From positions 1-64,000 of the forward strand of contig CAJNDS010002199.1 of NCBI GenBank assembly GCA_905221605.1: a DNA stretch of 64,000 nucleotides, read 5' to 3'. The notes beneath the pieces are model-generated. The model was not told the DNA's origin. It worked only from the letters and a program-made list of their open reading frames with translations, and did not search any database. This DNA comes from Symbiodinium natans. Taxonomy: Eukaryota; Sar; Dinophyceae; Suessiales; Symbiodiniaceae. Both the position numbers and the translations under genes were made by a program. Position 1 is the stretch's first letter. Each line of letters opens with the position of its first letter. Below are positions 60,903-64,000 of this stretch, one piece after another.

Positions 60903-63900
60903 ATGGAGTCGTATGCCTGTCAACCGTACGCGATCCGGGTTGGAGCGCAAGTGCTCCAAGTCCACGTTGCCAGGAGAGGGCAACTCACTGCACTTGCCAC
61001 TTTAGGGACCAGTGATATCGCAATGACCAGGCAGATGCAAGCCGGCGTCATCCTGCCTCACGAACTCGATGCTGCCGGTTGGTGCCGATACTTTCCGCCG
61101 GAAATACAACCCTTGTTGTGTCTGGACCATTCTGCCTTTTTGAGAAACAGCAACGCCGTCTGCTTCGCCCGGCAACCCACGGTTCGCTGTTTTCTCCTGC
61201 ATGCATGGAGGCCAGGCATCGGCATCATGCCGCATAGCAGTGCCCTCATGGGGCGAGCGGTGTCCACGCACAGTGCTTTGCCTGGTGACGCGATAGACCT
61301 TCCCCCTTGGGCGAGTGTTGTCACCGAACAAGGAGCGGGTAGGGAGACAGCCCTGTCTCCCGGGCCCTGGCAAACTCCATCACCTAATCCACCTAGGGTC
61401 TGCTGGCCGGATAATAGTCCTCGCCCTCCCATACCGCCGATTCCTCCACGTGTTGGAGAATACCCAGTGGGTGAGGTCAGTAGGATCGAGCCGCGAATTC
61501 CACATGGGAGGCCACCTCCCGCGCCAGTTGCAGCCGACCTGCCACCTTGGCAGGTCCCTAGCCACCCAGGTCCACAGGTCCTTGCGGCGACCGCAATGCA
61601 GGCTATATGCCAGCTTCGCACTCTCAGTGCTGACCATGCGCCGGGGCCTCAGGAGCCTGAGGATCTCGCGCAGGCACTAGAAAGTAATCAGAATTTCCCT
61701 GAGCCCACCCCTAGCGGCGTACTGCCATTGAAACTGGCCTCGGGAGCCATTTCCGGCGAACCGCCTGAGCCGCAAGGTCTCCACCCAGAGATTGACTACA
61801 ATGCATTACTCGGCTGCCTACTTCCACAGCTCCGGGCTGCTGAGTCCGCAGGAGCCCATGTCCTGCTCTTAGTCACGGATAGTCGCTGCTTCTTGTCTAT
61901 TCCGCACTTCCCCTACTTTGTCCGGCATTTGGTAGCACGCATGCAGTGGGAAGGCCCGTTTAAGGAGAGGTGGTTTCCCATCTTGGTTAACACCAAGGAA
62001 GCGGGGCTAGCTTCTGTGCACTTTACGTGGGCGGGGCCCGAAATTCTGGCAGTCCTCAGAGTCCTTGCGCCAGGGGTGGTCTTGATGTTGCTTGACCATG
62101 ACACCTTGTTCACTGCCAGGTGGGAAGCAGAAGAGCTGCGAAGGTTTGCAGTCCTCGATCTACTGCCCAATACCCTCTCGACGGAGTCACTGGGCAGCAT
62201 GGAAGTCGAGACGGACGAGACACAGCCCTGTGGCTCGCTTCCAGCCTCGCCGTGGAGTTGCTCGCCGGACGGGTCCATACCGTGTGGGGCCCGATCGCCA
62301 AACTCAATTGGCATGGTTTGTGCGTCCGAGGACCAGCTCGAAGCAAATGGGGGATTGGTCCTCTTCTACCCGAATGCTCCGGACGGCAAACATCCCCGGC
62401 CCCCTCGCTTCTGCATCCCTGGCAACGTCGCTAGTGCGGTGACCTCAATTGGTACTGCGTTGAGCCGAGCCCTGCAGCTAGTCATCATGCCCAGTGAAGT
62501 GCCCACTCCATTGCCTGGTATGCATGAGCAGGTGCCGTTGGACCAGATCCATTATCGGCAATGTCTACGCAACACCCCTCTTGCCGGAACCACTGCTCAC
62601 AAGCACTCTGACTTTGTGTTTGCGTGGGCACTTTTAGGAAGATACATACATGAGGTTGCGTGGAAAACGGCCGACCTTACTGCTGGCCGGCCAGAGCCAG
62701 ACATCCAGTTTGGCGCCTCCCCAGTCAGGCAGGTCAGAGGGGTCAAAACATGGGGACAAGGCCCATATGAACAGGGATTTCTTCCCTTGCTCATGGGTTA
62801 CGGCGGCTCGCACTCCCGTTTGGCAATCCTACCTGGTCCTGACTTATTCATGGCGAACCGATACGCCGAGGTTATACCCCCTCCTTTTGTGCATGGATAT
62901 GGTGCCAAAGGCAAAAACATCTTGCCGCAGTGGGGGAGTGTGGTACGGCTGCCTACTCTACCCGAGTCGGTCTGGGGCAACGGGGACACCGTCCCTCTGT
63001 GGGCCTCTGTTGGGAAAAAGGGCAGTGGACCAGTGCGGCTCCAGCTCTTCCCTGGGGTCCTCATGTTTTGGAAGAAAGATGCCCTATCTTCCTGCAGGGC
63101 CACCCCGAAATGGCGCAGTCGACCCAATACCCCAACTGGGCCGCTTGCTCTTCTTGCTGCCGCTGCGCATGCTTGGCTGGCCCAGGCGGATCTGCCGTGG
63201 CCTCTCTTCGCCGCAGACATAAAGGTCACGCCGTTGGGCCTCAGTCAATACTGGGATGATGGACTAGCCATGCGTGTGCAACAAGCCCTGGCAGCCTTTG
63301 CCTTTCCTGCCTACCAGTACCCGCCTCCAAAGCCTCACCTAACCCCCTCAGGGGAATGTCGGTCGCTCTTCATTAGCGGGATGAATGGGAAGGCCGAGAA
63401 TACGCCCCCCACTGTGTCGGGTAGCATCATTCACACAGCCAATTCCTATGCACTCACTGGCTTAGAAATGGAAACAGTCCGGGACAACCAGGGCAAAAAG
63501 GTCCGATATGAGGACACACAACGCCCGTTGTTGCTTTCGACCAGCGGTAATGCCGCACATGCATTGTTGCTCCTGCCCCAAGCCGCCCAGCTATGGGCAC
63601 GTGCTCTGTACCCTCAGGTCGAAGGATGCGGTCTGCCAGCGGCGGTTCGTGCTAGAATCAGCTCGGTAGAAGCCTCCCTGACAATGTGCCCTGCCCTGGC
63701 TCACTTGCACATGCCACATACTGCTGCGCTGACCGCTCTGCATGTGGGCCTCGCCGCGGGTAGAGCTGGCGAGTGCAAACTGTGCGTTACGGGTTTCTCT
63801 GCTGGGTCGTATACGGGCGCTGCTGTGGCTATCGCTTGGCATGAGCGCCAAAAGCTTCCTGACTGCAAGGGCGATTTTGTCCACATCAAGGCACGTTTGG

Positions 63901-64000
63901 GCGGCGTTGCCATGCCACGGGCCATGCTGCAATATATCCTGGGTTCGGAATTGCGGCACGCTGTTAGTCTTGTCCATCATGAGAGCGACCAGCTTTGTAT
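60903..64000 (+). CDS. Very large protein with hydrolase-type GFSAG motif, 3' end outside the window
   Basis: From the ATG at 60,903 the frame is open to the last base, more than 1,030 codons; the nearest upstream in-frame stop is a TAG at 60,861. Residues about 150-230 are Pro-rich. Residues about 315-410 alternate beta-like strands and helices (AHVLLLVTDSRCFLSIPHF, VVLMLLDHDTLFTARWE) with a DxD-like D398-H-D400. The C-terminal part has CKLCVTGFSAGSYTG (GFSAG at 964-968), a nucleophile-elbow pattern of serine hydrolases. No complete domain is recognised. The adjacent 59,506 ORF has a similar C-terminal layout, so the two may belong to one expanded family. Codon use is GC-rich and even. Confidence 0.65.
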   Translation, partial: MESYACQPYAIRVGAQVLQVHVARRGQLTALATLGTSDIAMTRQMQAGVILPHELDAAGWCRYFPPEIQPLLCLDHSAFLRNSNAVCFARQPTVRCFLLHAWRPGIGIMPHSSALMGRAVSTHSALPGDAIDLPPWASVVTEQGAGRETALSPGPWQTPSPNPPRVCWPDNSPRPPIPPIPPRVGEYPVGEVSRIEPRIPHGRPPPAPVAADLPPWQVPSHPGPQVLAATAMQAICQLRTLSADHAPGPQEPEDLAQALESNQNFPEPTPSGVLPLKLASGAISGEPPEPQGLHPEIDYNALLGCLLPQLRAAESAGAHVLLLVTDSRCFLSIPHFPYFVRHLVARMQWEGPFKERWFPILVNTKEAGLASVHFTWAGPEILAVLRVLAPGVVLMLLDHDTLFTARWEAEELRRFAVLDLLPNTLSTESLGSMEVETDETQPCGSLPASPWSCSPDGSIPCGARSPNSIGMVCASEDQLEANGGLVLFYPNAPDGKHPRPPRFCIPGNVASAVTSIGTALSRALQLVIMPSEVPTPLPGMHEQVPLDQIHYRQCLRNTPLAGTTAHKHSDFVFAWALLGRYIHEVAWKTADLTAGRPEPDIQFGASPVRQVRGVKTWGQGPYEQGFLPLLMGYGGSHSRLAILPGPDLFMANRYAEVIPPPFVHGYGAKGKNILPQWGSVVRLPTLPESVWGNGDTVPLWASVGKKGSGPVRLQLFPGVLMFWKKDALSSCRATPKWRSRPNTPTGPLALLAAAAHAWLAQADLPWPLFAADIKVTPLGLSQYWDDGLAMRVQQALAAFAFPAYQYPPPKPHLTPSGECRSLFISGMNGKAENTPPTVSGSIIHTANSYALTGLEMETVRDNQGKKVRYEDTQRPLLLSTSGNAAHALLLLPQAAQLWARALYPQVEGCGLPAAVRARISSVEASLTMCPALAHLHMPHTAALTALHVGLAAGRAGECKLCVTGFSAGSYTGAAVAIAWHERQKLPDCKGDFVHIKARLGGVAMPRAMLQYILGSELRHAVSLVHHESDQLC

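Noticed and set aside
61002-61637. Minus-strand ORFs of 85-187 codons
   Set aside because: They lie opposite the uninterrupted plus-strand frame from 60,903 and have no motif.

Overview
The window looks like nuclear DNA of a dinoflagellate, most likely a Symbiodiniaceae-type alga. The grounds are degenerate TTTAGGG (plant/alveolate telomere-type) arrays, GC-rich coding segments, GC-AG as well as GT-AG introns in the clearest host gene, very low gene density, several Ty1/copia-type LTR retroelements, and a 15-nt string in one LTR family that nearly matches the 3' part of the dinoflagellate spliced leader. The assignment is inferred; no marker gene such as rRNA is present.

Layout. (1) 1-14,735: a satellite (50-bp subunits plus telomere-like strings) carrying one decayed copia element, E1. 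E1 is split: its 5' LTR and gag-protease lie on the minus strand (89-3,684) and its integrase, oxygenase-like, RT and RNase H parts plus 3' LTR lie on the plus strand (5,958-11,603). Matching LTRs, a shared 5-bp target duplication, satellite orientation and in-frame rejoining all indicate an inversion of about 89-5,957 (real or an assembly error). (2) 14,740-16,689: a 36-bp minisatellite of about 54 copies. (3) 16,690-23,600: a locus coding for CCCH zinc-finger proteins, including an S1 + MLLE + three-CCCH protein on the minus strand. Coding character changes strand at about 17,690 and 19,473, suggesting a second inversion. (4) 24,250-25,375: G-rich degenerate repeats, followed by an AT-rich island (about 25,376-26,625) with the end of a retroviral-type/Polinton-like integrase. 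(5) 27,221-32,638 minus: a multi-exon two-domain glycosyltransferase gene. (6) 32,640-39,324: mostly non-coding, with a few coding-like minus-strand stretches and a (TTC)41 microsatellite. (7) 39,330-48,358 and 48,876-57,893: two nearly identical full-length copia elements, E2 and E3, in tandem orientation, each with perfect 5-bp target duplications, iMet-type primer sites and polypurine tracts; each is broken by different small indels. (8) 57,899-64,000: simple repeats, a short alpha/beta-hydrolase-like ORF and a reading frame of more than 1,030 codons that runs off the right edge.

The retroelements are the most unusual content. E1 carries a 2-oxoglutarate/Fe(II) oxygenase-like domain (HxD...H...R) between integrase and RT. 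E1 and E2/E3, though different families with different primer sites, both have a post-pol ORF coding for a membrane segment plus an HX4C-X16-CX2C motif. E2/E3 also contain a roughly 0.9-kb module whose constrained reading frame is not the pol frame, and a long unrecognised C-terminal extension after RNase H.
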